Assembly (NCBI RefSeq): GCF_022012475.1
Contig: NZ_JAKLWS010000036.1
Coordinates: 1-42,018, forward strand
Direction of reading: 5' to 3'
Length of the DNA: 42,018 nucleotides
Source: Rhodohalobacter sulfatireducens
Lineage (GTDB): Bacteria > Bacteroidota > Rhodothermia > Balneolales > Balneolaceae
The position numbers and the translations under genes were made by a program. Positions 32,403-41,923 of the stretch are shown here, in pieces; positions within the stretch are counted from its first letter, which is position 1; each line of letters opens with the position of its first letter. The notes under the pieces were generated by a model. It worked only from the letters and a program-made list of their open reading frames with translations, was not told where the DNA came from and ran no database searches.

Positions 32403-33164
32403 TTACTCGTTGCCGGCAGTGATTTTTGATTCATAATGGGCAAGAAGTCGTACTAAATCTCTTTCTGATTTATCATCAAGGTCATTTTCATCAATAAACG
32501 TATATAACTCTTTTTTGGAATCGCCACCGAGTGCATTTATAATCTCTTTTGCTCGTAACCTACGCAGTTTATGCATTTCATTGCCAGGTATTTTTAGAAA
32601 ATACTCAGTATCACTTTTATACCGGTTGGTTATTTTTCCCGTGAATGGATCTTGCCTGTTTCCTCTAACAAATTTTACTTTGTGGATGGCAAAAAGTTTA
32701 ATGGCCCCGTTTTGATCGTACAACACCTGAACAGGGGTGGGTTCGGTAAAATCAAATTCGCTGTCAGAAACTCGAAACGTGTATTTTTCCTGAACGTTTT
32801 CAGATCGATCATAATCCCGGGGCGGTTCAAAAGAGAAGCCTTTTACATCTACGTTCTCAAGAATCATTATCTGGTCATCTTTTTTGAATAAAATTAGATT
32901 CTGTTCAAGGTCATAATTGATGGGTACTATTTCACTTTGGTTGCCAGAGGTAAAAAGAAAACGGCCCTTTTTAAATTCATCATTTAAAAGTGGGGTACCT
33001 TCAATATCGGTTGAATTGACTGAGTAGATTCGAGTCCCTCCAAGATGAGTCATCTCTGAAAGATCATAAGCACTTGTTTCCTCAGGCCCTACTTGTGCTT
33101 TCAAATCAACACAGAAAAGAATTAAGAGAAAAATAGATAATGGAATGGTGTGTAATTTCTTCAT
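32403..33164 (-). CDS. Secreted protein of unknown function
   Basis: The 253-residue protein has a clear signal peptide (MKKLHTIPLSIFLLILFCVD, cleavage near KAQ). The mature protein has mixed strands, for example GGTRIYSVNSTDIEGTPLLN, YDLEQNLILFKKDDQIM and QVLYDQNGAIKLFAIHKVKF, and a charged helical C-terminus (ELYTFIDENDLDDKSERDLV). This general pattern is seen in uncharacterised periplasmic proteins of Bacteroidota and relatives; no enzyme motif is visible. It is monocistronic, upstream of tex on the same strand with a 113-base gap. Confidence 0.7.
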   Translation of the reverse strand: MKKLHTIPLSIFLLILFCVDLKAQVGPEETSAYDLSEMTHLGGTRIYSVNSTDIEGTPLLNDEFKKGRFLFTSGNQSEIVPINYDLEQNLILFKKDDQIMILENVDVKGFSFEPPRDYDRSENVQEKYTFRVSDSEFDFTEPTPVQVLYDQNGAIKLFAIHKVKFVRGNRQDPFTGKITNRYKSDTEYFLKIPGNEMHKLRRLRAKEIINALGGDSKKELYTFIDENDLDDKSERDLVRLLAHYESKITAGNE

Positions 33165-33342
33165 AATTAAATAACCTTGACTATGGATTTAGAGAGATGT
33201 TTTGAGATGAATAGATTATTTTTTGATTTGAATGGAAGGGAGTTCGGGTGTGATTTAATTGGTGATGCTTAAACCTGATCATTTTTAAAATTAAGTATAT
33301 ATTAAAATTGCCCAAATGAAAAGGCAAGCTAACAATTGAAGT

Positions 33343-34119
33343 ATGAAAATATCACTACAAGAACTACAGAGCGCTGCTGTTGATTTTGCCGAAGAAGGTG
33401 GAAAATCAACGCTTAAATATTATAAGAAATCATTTGACCTTGAATTCAAGTCAGACGACACGCCGGTAACCAATGCCGATCGAAATGCGGAAAAAGTAAT
33501 TCGTGAAAAGATCAACAAGTACTACCCGGAGCACGGCATAATCGGTGAGGAGTTTGGCACTGAAAATGAAGATGCCGATGTGGTTTGGGTTCTCGATCCT
33601 ATTGATGGTACCCAATCTTTCATTCACGGTATTCCTTTCTATACCACGCTTATTGGTATCCTGGTGGAGGGTCAGCCTGAGGTTGGTGTGATTTACGCTC
33701 CAGCTTTGGATGAAATGGTTGCAGCTGCTACGGATTTAGGATGTACGTTGAATGGTTCTGAGATAGAGGTTAGAGAGTGTAAAGATCTGTCTAAAGCCAC
33801 ATTTTTGAGTACGGATGTTACAACCTACGAGGAACATGGATTCCAAAAACCACTTGAATCTTTATTGAAATCGACTCGCATTCACCGCACCTGGGGGGAT
33901 GCATATGGACATATGATGGTTGCATCCGGAAGAGCTGATATTATGATTGACCCCATTCTAAGTATTTGGGATGCGGCGGCACTGTTGCCTGTTGTTTCGG
34001 AGGCGGGTGGCTCATTTACAGATGTACACGGTGAAAAAACCATCGAAACAGGAAATGCTATTACTACCAATACAACGCTAGCGAAGAAAATTATTCAATT
34101 ATTTGATGAAGAATCCTGA
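33343..34119 (+). CDS. Inositol monophosphatase family, probably histidinol-phosphatase (HisN type)
   Basis: The 258-residue enzyme has the metal-binding set of this superfamily: NADRNAE, IGEEFG (Glu69-70), VLDPIDGTQSFIHGIPFY (Asp85, Asp88) and SIWDAAALLPVVSEAGG (metal Asp). The variant GTQSF, in place of GTxNF, and HMMVASGRADIMIDP fit the histidinol-phosphatase subgroup, which removes phosphate in histidine synthesis. Inositol phosphate or another sugar phosphate cannot be excluded. It is directly followed by the M1-like gene, one base after its stop. Confidence 0.85.
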   Translation: MKISLQELQSAAVDFAEEGGKSTLKYYKKSFDLEFKSDDTPVTNADRNAEKVIREKINKYYPEHGIIGEEFGTENEDADVVWVLDPIDGTQSFIHGIPFYTTLIGILVEGQPEVGVIYAPALDEMVAAATDLGCTLNGSEIEVRECKDLSKATFLSTDVTTYEEHGFQKPLESLLKSTRIHRTWGDAYGHMMVASGRADIMIDPILSIWDAAALLPVVSEAGGSFTDVHGEKTIETGNAITTNTTLAKKIIQLFDEES

Positions 34120-34120
34120 T

Positions 34121-36427
34121 ATGAAAAAATTAAATCTACTCTTTTTTATTGTTCTCTATTTTGGGATTGCAAACCTCTTACATGCACAAGATTGGGATTA
34201 TCCAAAATACCCAAAAATGGATGTTACCCTTCAGCATTTAAATGCAGACCTTCATATTGATGAATTTGGTGCTATTGAAGGAGATGTTTTGTACCGGGCA
34301 ACGGTTAACATCGATGATCCCGATTCCCTGGTTTTTGATGCGAGCCGACTGAATATACTGGGGGTTTCAGTGAATGAGACTGAAAAAGAGTTCTCCGCGT
34401 CAAATGATCAGCTTGTAATCTACCTGGATGAAGTTTTTGCTGAGGAATCTGTACTGAACATCAGGATTCAATATGAAGCAAATCCTAAATATGGGGTCTT
34501 GAGAAATGTAAATCGAACCACATGGACCTCCCAACTTCCAAAAACTACACGACACTGGCTTCCGGTGATGGATCATCCCCGGGTCCAGTTTACTACAGAG
34601 TTACTTGTTACACATCCTTCGGGTCAAATATTGGTAGCAAATGGCCAAAGAGTTGAATCTGAAGTTGTAAGTGTAGAGGAAGAGAGAACCACTTACACGT
34701 CGAGCAACCCTATACCGGCTACATCACTGAGTTGGGTCCTGGGGGAATTGACTGAGCATTCATCGGCTACGGTTAATCGGAGTCGAACAAGCGGAACTCA
34801 AGCTCCCATCCGTGTACGGGTCTACACGGAGTCGGTATTGAATACTGAAACCAATTTGGCTGAATTGGGTGCGAATACTCTTCAGGCAATTCGTGATAAA
34901 GAACGCACAGCCTATCCGTACCAGGATTTGAGTATAGTTGTACTGGATAATGATTTCTGGGAGACTAAATCATACGCAGCCGGTACAGTTTTTGTGTATA
35001 GAGATCATGGAGATTTTGAGCAGCAGATACAAAGAGGTGTGTTGAGTCAGTGGATAGGTACCCAAATAAGGGAAGAGCAGTGGAGCGATGCCGATGCCAT
35101 TCATGCTGCCCATGCAATCCTGGCAAACCAGATGTTTGAATTTGAGCCGGTAACTGAAACCGGGGAAGAGCCATATAATGTTTTTACTCTCCACAGCTTT
35201 TCAAAATGGTCTGATTTCTTTGCTGAAAATCAATTGCCACGTTTTAAAGCATCCCTTCAATCTTCTCTGAATAATATCTTGAACAATGGACAAAATATTT
35301 TGGGGTGGAGTGATCTTTCAGAAATCATTTATAATGAATCCGGCCAACCATTTTTTGAAGGATTCGAACCCGGTGAACTCGAAGTATCTGAAAAGGATAC
35401 TATTGAGTATACGGCCGAAGTAGAGTGGAATGAGACGGATAATACTGTGCAGATCAATTTTGAGGCAGCTGATCAAATGGTAGACGAATTAGTGACCGTT
35501 GCTGTTGAAGAGATCACATTCCAGGGCACAAATCAACATGAAGTAACATTTACCGGGGCATCCGAGAGTTCCGTGATCAGTGTTTCATCCGGAATTGAAA
35601 ATTTTAAACTGACGATCGAGGAACGGGATGACATTAATTTAAATGTTCAAAAACCGTTCATGTTCTGGATCAATCAACTGCGAAACGATATGGAGCCGGA
35701 TGAGCGGGTCGAAGCAGCAAAAGGTCTTGCCAACTATACGGAAAATCCAGATCTGCAACTTGCTTTAGATGATATTCTACGAGTAGAATCTAACCCGCAG
35801 GTCTATGCAGAAATTGTCCGTTCACTTTCCAGGTTAACGGCCGGCGCCTCCGGGATGGATCAGCGTTTCCTGGAGTATTCATCCTCTCAGAGACACTCTG
35901 AAGTTCGTTTAGCTGCTGTTGAAGCTTTGGCTGATTTTCCAAATAATGAACAGATTATTGGTCGGCTGCAGAATATTATTGTTCAGTCAGGCCCCTCAAA
36001 TCTTCAAAAAGCAGCCATTCAATCTCTTGCGGAAGTTACTGAAGCAGATCGTTTTAATATAATTGCAGGAAATCTCGTTTCACGCGAACCGGTTTTAAAC
36101 AATGTGCCGCTATTGCTCGAATTACTTGCTGAAAAGGGCGAAACCGAGTCCGCTGTGGAGATGGCCTCTACATTTATAACGGATCAATTTCCATATGAAA
36201 TTCGAAAAGAAGCCCTTGCTATTGTGCTGGATTACGATCGATCCTCATCGAACTGGGAGGAGAGATTGCCTGAACTCTTTTCTGATATTCATCCCGGAAT
36301 TCGGTATATGTCGGCCTCAGCCCTTGAATATGTGAATTCAGGAACGCGAAACGATCTCGCAGAGCAGTTTATGATGGAAGAGTATGACGAGAGAGTGAGA
36401 AGAGTACTTGAAAGTGCTATGAATTAA
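34121..36427 (+). CDS. Secreted M1-aminopeptidase-like protein lacking the zinc motif, with HEAT-like repeats
   Basis: I chose ATG 34121 rather than 34103, because it gives a clean signal peptide (MKKLNLLFFIVLYFGIANLL, cleavage at HAQ). The 768-residue protein starts with an M1-type N-terminal beta domain (LHIDEFGAIEGDVLYRATVN, then LVFDASRL and KTTRHWLPVMDHPR). The region expected to hold HExxH reads GVLSQWIGTQIREEQW; QWxG is kept but the His and Glu ligands are gone, so peptidase activity is unlikely. Residues about 560-765 form alpha-helical repeats (RVEAAKGLANYTENPDLQLA, EVRLAAVEALADFPNNEQII) of HEAT type. It may bind peptides or partners in the periplasm. It is co-transcribed with the phosphatase gene. 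Confidence 0.75.
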   Translation: MKKLNLLFFIVLYFGIANLLHAQDWDYPKYPKMDVTLQHLNADLHIDEFGAIEGDVLYRATVNIDDPDSLVFDASRLNILGVSVNETEKEFSASNDQLVIYLDEVFAEESVLNIRIQYEANPKYGVLRNVNRTTWTSQLPKTTRHWLPVMDHPRVQFTTELLVTHPSGQILVANGQRVESEVVSVEEERTTYTSSNPIPATSLSWVLGELTEHSSATVNRSRTSGTQAPIRVRVYTESVLNTETNLAELGANTLQAIRDKERTAYPYQDLSIVVLDNDFWETKSYAAGTVFVYRDHGDFEQQIQRGVLSQWIGTQIREEQWSDADAIHAAHAILANQMFEFEPVTETGEEPYNVFTLHSFSKWSDFFAENQLPRFKASLQSSLNNILNNGQNILGWSDLSEIIYNESGQPFFEGFEPGELEVSEKDTIEYTAEVEWNETDNTVQINFEAADQMVDELVTVAVEEITFQGTNQHEVTFTGASESSVISVSSGIENFKLTIEERDDINLNVQKPFMFWINQLRNDMEPDERVEAAKGLANYTENPDLQLALDDILRVESNPQVYAEIVRSLSRLTAGASGMDQRFLEYSSSQRHSEVRLAAVEALADFPNNEQIIGRLQNIIVQSGPSNLQKAAIQSLAEVTEADRFNIIAGNLVSREPVLNNVPLLLELLAEKGETESAVEMASTFITDQFPYEIRKEALAIVLDYDRSSSNWEERLPELFSDIHPGIRYMSASALEYVNSGTRNDLAEQFMMEEYDERVRRVLESAMN

Positions 36428-36440
36428 ATTAGGATTGCCC

Positions 36441-36487
36441 CAGAAACACAGAAGGCTCAGATTTAACCTTAAATCTATCTGTTTCTG
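36441..36487. terminator. Two-way terminator between convergent genes
   Basis: The outer stem cagaaaca/tgtttctg (36441-36448, 36480-36487) encloses an inner stem agatttaa/ttaaatct (36459-36476). It separates the M1-like gene (+) from the ABC permease gene (-), ending 14 bases from each stop codon on average. Confidence 0.65.
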
Positions 36488-36501
36488 AGGCTAAATTATT
36501 A

Positions 36502-37794
36502 TTACTGGCGAATCCACTTCGCAATATCCTTGAAACTGGCTGTACCCCCGTAGCTGAGGATTCCCACTTTGTAGATTTTAGCACTCAGCCACATCGTCCC
36601 AACAAATGTAAGCACCATCAAAAGCATCGATAACCCAATTTGCCAGAAGGGAACCTCGGTGATTGCAATCCGCGTAATCATGACGATAGGAGAGAAGAAC
36701 GGAACAAGTGAACTGATCACCGACAACATACTGTCCGGACTTCTCCATGCATGGAACATGATGAAATAGGCCAGCATAATGGGAATGGTAACAGGCATCA
36801 TCAACTGCTGAGTGTCTGTTTCTGAATCAGCGGCCGATCCAATTGCAGCAAAAAGAGAGCTGTAAAGAATGTACCCTAATAGGAAAAACAGTATGAAGTA
36901 AACAATCAGGGACGTTTCAATGGTTGGTATATCCAGAAAAGCAGGTAATTCTGCTTGTTCGGGTGCACCCATCGCTTGCATTTGTGCTGACTGATCACTC
37001 ATCATCGAAGCTGCCAACGGCCCGGCAATGCTCGACAATCCGACAAGAGCAATAATCCATATTCCGAATTGAGTGATGGCAAGTGCCCCAACACCCACCA
37101 TTTTCCCCGACAAAAGTTCAATGGGTTTAACGGATGAGGTAATAACTTCAACTATTCGATTGGTTTTCTCTTCAATAACACCTCGCATGATATAACCGCC
37201 ATATCCAAAAATTGCAAAGAAGATGATGAAGCCCATCGCCATCCCTACAATTGTAAAAAATGCCGTATCGTCTTCAGTCTCTTCACCTTCGGCTGTTAAT
37301 CTCCGGGAATTCAGTGAGACGCTCGTTTCAAATATGTTTTGGATATCCTGAGATACTTCTGCCCTCTGAAGGCGTTCTTCGCGAATAACCTCTCTCATGT
37401 CAGACTGAATAGAATTCAAGAGCTGAATTCCACCACTTCCGCTGTAGATCAGTTCGAGGGTTTTATCCGAAGTGATATGCTCCTCGTCCAGTATCATATA
37501 TCCTGTAATCTGCTCCTGCTGAACGAGTGTTCGGAGAGAATCTTCAGCCAGATCTGAATAGTCGGTGTATCTTTCTTCATTCATTTCTTCCAGCGAGGGG
37601 GCCAAGACTTCAGTCTGGTCAATAACCCCAATTTCGAACGTAATATCGCTTTCCCAAACTGAGATCAAAATTCCGATTCCAAACAAGACTACAAAGCCAA
37701 CAGGAACCAAAATCGTTGCTGCAATAAATCCTTTACTTTTAACACGGGTGATGTATTCCCTTCGTAATACCAAATATACTTGTCGCCAACTCAT
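36502..37794 (-). CDS. ABC-2 type exporter permease (NatB-like)
   Basis: The 430-residue membrane protein has one N-terminal span (GFIAATILVPVGFVVLFGIG), then a large extracytoplasmic domain of about 150 residues. A cluster of five or so C-terminal spans follows (IVGMAMGFIIFFAIFGYGGY, LAITQFGIWIIALVGLSSIA, LIVYFILFFLLGYILYSS and others). The sequence GVIEEKTNRIVEVITSSVKP is a hallmark of the NatB/ABC-2 family. It pairs with the ATPase encoded just upstream, overlapping by four bases (ATGA). NatAB in Bacillus exports sodium; here the substrate is unknown. Confidence 0.9.
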   Translation of the reverse strand: MSWRQVYLVLRREYITRVKSKGFIAATILVPVGFVVLFGIGILISVWESDITFEIGVIDQTEVLAPSLEEMNEERYTDYSDLAEDSLRTLVQQEQITGYMILDEEHITSDKTLELIYSGSGGIQLLNSIQSDMREVIREERLQRAEVSQDIQNIFETSVSLNSRRLTAEGEETEDDTAFFTIVGMAMGFIIFFAIFGYGGYIMRGVIEEKTNRIVEVITSSVKPIELLSGKMVGVGALAITQFGIWIIALVGLSSIAGPLAASMMSDQSAQMQAMGAPEQAELPAFLDIPTIETSLIVYFILFFLLGYILYSSLFAAIGSAADSETDTQQLMMPVTIPIMLAYFIMFHAWRSPDSMLSVISSLVPFFSPIVMITRIAITEVPFWQIGLSMLLMVLTFVGTMWLSAKIYKVGILSYGGTASFKDIAKWIRQ

Positions 37795-38717
37795 GCTTGT
37801 AATTCTTCTTTATTTTTGATGTTGTCTTCGCCTACCGTAGAGATGAAAATCTCATTGAGAGAAGGTTCAACCAGTTGAAATTTGTGAATTTCAGCTCGTT
37901 CCATCGCTTTTTTCAGAATCTCCTGGTGATCCAACCCGTTTAATATTCTGATCTCAGCAAAATTGGTCGACCGGTTGTTGATGCGAATATCATCCAATTC
38001 ATCCAAAAAAGTACCGTCGCCCTGGAACTCCAGGAGTACAGTGTTTTTTCCAAACTCTTTTTTGATACTTCTCAGGTTCCCGGTCAAAACTACTTTCCCG
38101 TTATTAAACAGGCAGATATCATCACACATCTGCTCCACCTGCTCCATTCGATGTGTAGAAAAGAGAATTGTTTTCCCTTTCTCACGGAGCTCAATTATGA
38201 TCTCTTTTAATAATTCACTGTTGATGGGGTCGAGACCGCTGAAGGGTTCATCAAAAATGTAAATTTCAGGATCATGAACAATTGTTGAGATAAACTGGAT
38301 CTTTTGGCTCATACCTTTTGAAAGTTCACCCACCACCTTTGAGTGCCAGTCACTGGCACTAAACCGCTCCAGCCAATAACGGATCTGCTTTTTAGCGGTT
38401 GAGGCGTCGAGCCCCTTGAGTTGAGCGAGATACATCAACTGTTCGCCAACTTTCATTTTTTTATAGAGTCCGCGCTCTTCCGGCATGTAGCCAATCATTT
38501 TTTGAGTTTTCGGACTTACTCGTACTCCCTGGATGGTAATTTTACCGGAGTCTTGAGGAATGATATAGTTGATCATGCGGATCGTGGTGGTTTTACCGGC
38601 CCCGTTTGGACCCAATAGCCCAAAAATGCGCCCTCTTTGTGCCTCAAAAGACACGTCATCAACCGCAACAGTTTTTCCGAATGTCTTACTTAAATTTTCT
38701 ACTTCTATTGTAGCCAT
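37791..38717 (-). CDS. ABC transporter ATP-binding protein (NatA-like)
   Basis: The 308-residue ATPase has Walker A GPNGAGKTT (36-44), Q-loop region MIGYMPEERGLYKKM, signature LSKGMSQKIQF (with Lys-Gly-Met in place of GGQ), Walker B IYIFDEPFSGLDP and switch His in STHRMEQVEQM. A C-terminal DUF4162-like extension follows residue about 225. It powers the permease encoded next. The gene is divergent from glgA across a 440-base spacer. Confidence 0.93.
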   Translation of the reverse strand: MATIEVENLSKTFGKTVAVDDVSFEAQRGRIFGLLGPNGAGKTTTIRMINYIIPQDSGKITIQGVRVSPKTQKMIGYMPEERGLYKKMKVGEQLMYLAQLKGLDASTAKKQIRYWLERFSASDWHSKVVGELSKGMSQKIQFISTIVHDPEIYIFDEPFSGLDPINSELLKEIIIELREKGKTILFSTHRMEQVEQMCDDICLFNNGKVVLTGNLRSIKKEFGKNTVLLEFQGDGTFLDELDDIRINNRSTNFAEIRILNGLDHQEILKKAMERAEIHKFQLVEPSLNEIFISTVGEDNIKNKEELQA

Positions 38718-39160
38718 CTCTAATGTAGAGTCATGTTTTTGTTGAAGATTTGAAACTGCTTTTATTGAAGCAGTTACTATAGGAAGAATCTGAATTTATT
38801 AAAAGCCAGCTAAAGTGAAAAACAATTAATATCTACTCATTTTTTGCAATTTTGAATAAATTAAATACATATAAATTTGGTGATTTAATCCGGGTAAACG
38901 GGGCGATAAATTGAAATTTTGGAATGTTCAAGTACCCAAAAAGTCCCCGTTAAAAAGAATTGTGCAATGAAATATGCGCAAGGAGATTATTCTATTGAGA
39001 TGAATATTTAGTTGTATAGGTAACCTTAGTTTTTCATGAATTTACGATGTTGATGTTTTTTGTGTTATCAAACCATAAACTTCGTTGCAGGTGACTCGAT
39101 CTTTTTATTTCTTCTGAGTACGAAGAACCTGATTTATTGTTACTTGGAGAAAAAAAATAT
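38718..39160. other. Divergent intergenic region upstream of glgA
   Basis: No gene is supported. AT-rich DNA here should hold the promoters for the ABC operon (left) and the glycogen operon (right). One inverted pair, aacgggg (38897-38903) and ccccgtt (38945-38951), is present about 200 bases before glgA. No promoter box could be assigned with confidence. Confidence 0.4.
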
Positions 39161-40597
39161 ATGAAAATAGTTCACATTTCCGCGGAGTGTTACCCGGTAG
39201 CGAAAGCCGGTGGGTTAGGGGATGTTGTTGGGGCGTTGCCTAAATATCTTAACCAAGCCGGGCATAAAGCTTCGGTTATCATGCCTCACTATCACAATAA
39301 TTGGTTGCAGGATGCCGAAACTGAATTGTTGTACGAAGAGCGCGCACCCTTCGGCCAGGCATCATTTGCATACAGGATCAGTAAGCTTGTAAACCCCGGT
39401 TTGGGCTTCGACCTTTTCCTGGTAGACATTCCCGGCCGGTTTGATCGGCCCGGTGTTTACCTTGATCCGTGGACGGGACACGGCTACTGGGATGAAAAAG
39501 AGCGGTTTTTTAGTTTTCAGATTGCAGCACTGGACTGGATCAATCACCAGGAAGAGAAGCCGGATGTGGTTCATTGCCACGATCATCATACTGCACTGGT
39601 TCCCTTCATGATGACTCAATCTTTTCGGTACGAATTGCTAAAAAACATTCCAACTGTTCTGACGATCCACAACGGGGAATACCAGGGTAAATACGATATT
39701 GAAAGTGCACAACTCCTGCCCGATTTTGATCATTACAAAACCGGACTGCTTGACTGGGACGGAAAGCTGAACTCTTTAGCTGCCGGGATCAAAACAGCAT
39801 GGAAAGTGTCAACTGTTTCAGAAGGGTATATGGATGAGCTCCAGGAATTTTGTCACGGGTTAGAATATCTGTTATTGGCTGAAAGTGCTAAAACAACCGG
39901 TATTCTGAATGGTATTGATACGGAAATTTGGGATCCCTCAACCGATACTTACCTGGAAGAGCATTATTCACTGAGAAATTACAAGGTGGGGAAATCAAGA
40001 AATAAGGAAGAGCTCTGTAAAGAATTTGATTTGAACCCGGATAACCCTCTGTTCTCTTTTATTGGGCGATTGGTTCGTGAGAAGGGGGCAGATCTGCTGC
40101 CGGACCTGATCATGAAAGCCCATGAGAAAGGAATAGATGCAAATTTTATCGTTCTGGGAACCGGCGATCCGCGTCTTCATGAAATTTTCGAAAATCTTGA
40201 AAATCAATACACCGGTTATTTTGATTCCCGGCTGGAGTACAATGAGGGGTTGGCTCATCTAATCTATGCAGGCAGCGATTTTCTTTTAATGCCGTCAAGA
40301 GTGGAACCCTGTGGCCTTAACCAGCTTTATAGTATGAGATACGGAACAATACCGGTGGTTCGTAAAACCGGTGGATTGGCAGATACGGTGATAGATGTAG
40401 ATGAAGAGGATGGATATGGATTTGTTTTTGAAGATTTTAAACTACAGGAAGCAGTTGAAGCCGTGGAAAGAGCAGTGGAATTATTTTCCAAAAAGCGCTT
40501 ATTTGCAAGCAAAAGAAGACACATAATGAAATTAGATTTTTCGTGGACAAAAGCCGCAGAAAATTATATCTCAATGTATAAATCAATGAAATCGTAG
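39161..40597 (+). CDS. glgA: Glycogen synthase (ADP-glucose)
   Basis: GlgA extends alpha-1,4-glucan using ADP-glucose. I place the start at ATG 39161, which gives the family N-terminus MKIVHISAECYPVAKAGGLG (KxGGL motif); ggag lies nearby, while an in-frame TTG at 39137 adds eight unlikely residues. The 478-residue GT5 protein also has CHDHHTALVPF, VLTIHNGEYQGKYD, NGIDTEIWDP, FIGRLVREKGADL and the acceptor-site motif SRVEPCGLNQLYSMRYGTIP. It ends in a helix packing against the first domain. Only four bases separate it from glgC. Confidence 0.94.
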   Translation: MKIVHISAECYPVAKAGGLGDVVGALPKYLNQAGHKASVIMPHYHNNWLQDAETELLYEERAPFGQASFAYRISKLVNPGLGFDLFLVDIPGRFDRPGVYLDPWTGHGYWDEKERFFSFQIAALDWINHQEEKPDVVHCHDHHTALVPFMMTQSFRYELLKNIPTVLTIHNGEYQGKYDIESAQLLPDFDHYKTGLLDWDGKLNSLAAGIKTAWKVSTVSEGYMDELQEFCHGLEYLLLAESAKTTGILNGIDTEIWDPSTDTYLEEHYSLRNYKVGKSRNKEELCKEFDLNPDNPLFSFIGRLVREKGADLLPDLIMKAHEKGIDANFIVLGTGDPRLHEIFENLENQYTGYFDSRLEYNEGLAHLIYAGSDFLLMPSRVEPCGLNQLYSMRYGTIPVVRKTGGLADTVIDVDEEDGYGFVFEDFKLQEAVEAVERAVELFSKKRLFASKRRHIMKLDFSWTKAAENYISMYKSMKS

Positions 40598-40601
40598 AAC
40601 T

Positions 40602-41879
40602 ATGAGTATGGAAAACAAAACTATTGCGATTATTTTAGGGGGCGGGAGAGGAACCCGTTTGGATCCGTTAACACGCCACAGAAGTAAACCGGCGGTGCCT
40701 ATAGCAGGCAAATACCGGTTGGTTGATATTCCAATTTCCAACTGTTTGAACTCATGGATCCGAAAGATTTACGTTCTTACCCAGTTTAATTCAGCATCGT
40801 TAAATCGACACATTAAGAACACGTACAATTTCGACCTGTTTTCTCACGGCTTTGTTGATATCCTGGCCGCTGAACAGACACCCAAAAGTACAAACTGGTT
40901 CCAGGGTACGGCCGATGCGGTTCGTCAATCACTGCATCACTTGTCAAACTATGACTACGACCAGGTTTTGGTTTTATCGGGCGATCAGCTTTACCAAATG
41001 GACTACAGAAATTTATTGAATGTTCATAAAGAGGAAGATGCGGATGTGACCATCGCCACCTTGCCGGTGACAGCAGATGAAGCTACCGGATTTGGCATCA
41101 TGAAAACCAACGAAGAGGGAATGATCGAAAGTTTTGTCGAAAAACCCTCTTATGATGAGTTAAGCGAATGGTCCTCTGAAACCTCACCTGAAATGCAGCA
41201 ACAGGGCCGCGTGTACCTGGCATCAATGGGTATCTATGTGTTCAGTAAAGAAATTATGCTCAGGCTTTTTGATGAAAATCCCGATGCTACAGATTTTGGA
41301 AAAGAAATTATTCCCAAAGCAATCGGTGAAGGAAGCAAAGTGTCCAGCTACTCTTTTGACGGTTATTGGACAGATATCGGAACCATCAGTTCTTTCTTTG
41401 ATGCAAATCTGGATCTTACAAAAACGGTCCCTGAATTCAATCTCTATGATAATGACCAGGTGATCTATACCCGTGCTCGGTATTTGCCGGCATCAAAATT
41501 GACGGGAACCAACCTGGAACGAGTATTGATTGCAGAAGGATGTATCATAGAGGCCAGCCGAATTGAACGGTCCGTCATCGGAATCCGGGCTAGAATTGGT
41601 AAAGGTACAACCATCGAAAATTCCATTGTGATGGGGAATGATACGTTTGCTACAAAAGATGATATCGATCATCAATCTGATAATCGACCACTAATGGGAA
41701 TCGGGCAACGATGTTTTATCAGCCGGGCCATTATCGATAAAAACGTCCGGATTGGTAACGATGTAAAAATCACGGGTGGACATCACCTCCAAGATGGAGA
41801 ATATGATAAACACTCTGTCGTTGATGGCATCGTCATCATCCAAAAGGGCGAAGTGATACCGGATGGGTACAGTATCTAA
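40602..41879 (+). CDS. glgC: Glucose-1-phosphate adenylyltransferase
   Basis: GlgC makes ADP-glucose from ATP and glucose-1-phosphate, the committed step to glycogen. The 425-residue enzyme has the nucleotidyltransferase loop GGGRGTRLDPLTRHRSKPAV, WFQGTADAVRQSL, VLVLSGDQLYQMDY and the substrate-binding FVEKPS. DGYWTDIGTISSFFDANLDL follows, and then a C-terminal left-handed beta-helix (IRARIGKGTTIENSIVMGND, then IDKNVRIGNDVKITGG). Its length and spacing right behind glgA indicate a glgAC operon. Allosteric control, usual in the family, cannot be judged from sequence. Confidence 0.95.
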   Translation: MSMENKTIAIILGGGRGTRLDPLTRHRSKPAVPIAGKYRLVDIPISNCLNSWIRKIYVLTQFNSASLNRHIKNTYNFDLFSHGFVDILAAEQTPKSTNWFQGTADAVRQSLHHLSNYDYDQVLVLSGDQLYQMDYRNLLNVHKEEDADVTIATLPVTADEATGFGIMKTNEEGMIESFVEKPSYDELSEWSSETSPEMQQQGRVYLASMGIYVFSKEIMLRLFDENPDATDFGKEIIPKAIGEGSKVSSYSFDGYWTDIGTISSFFDANLDLTKTVPEFNLYDNDQVIYTRARYLPASKLTGTNLERVLIAEGCIIEASRIERSVIGIRARIGKGTTIENSIVMGNDTFATKDDIDHQSDNRPLMGIGQRCFISRAIIDKNVRIGNDVKITGGHHLQDGEYDKHSVVDGIVIIQKGEVIPDGYSI

Positions 41880-41923
41880 GCTTCGAATGGAGTTTTGGAG
41901 TAGAGAACTAAATAACTAAACTT

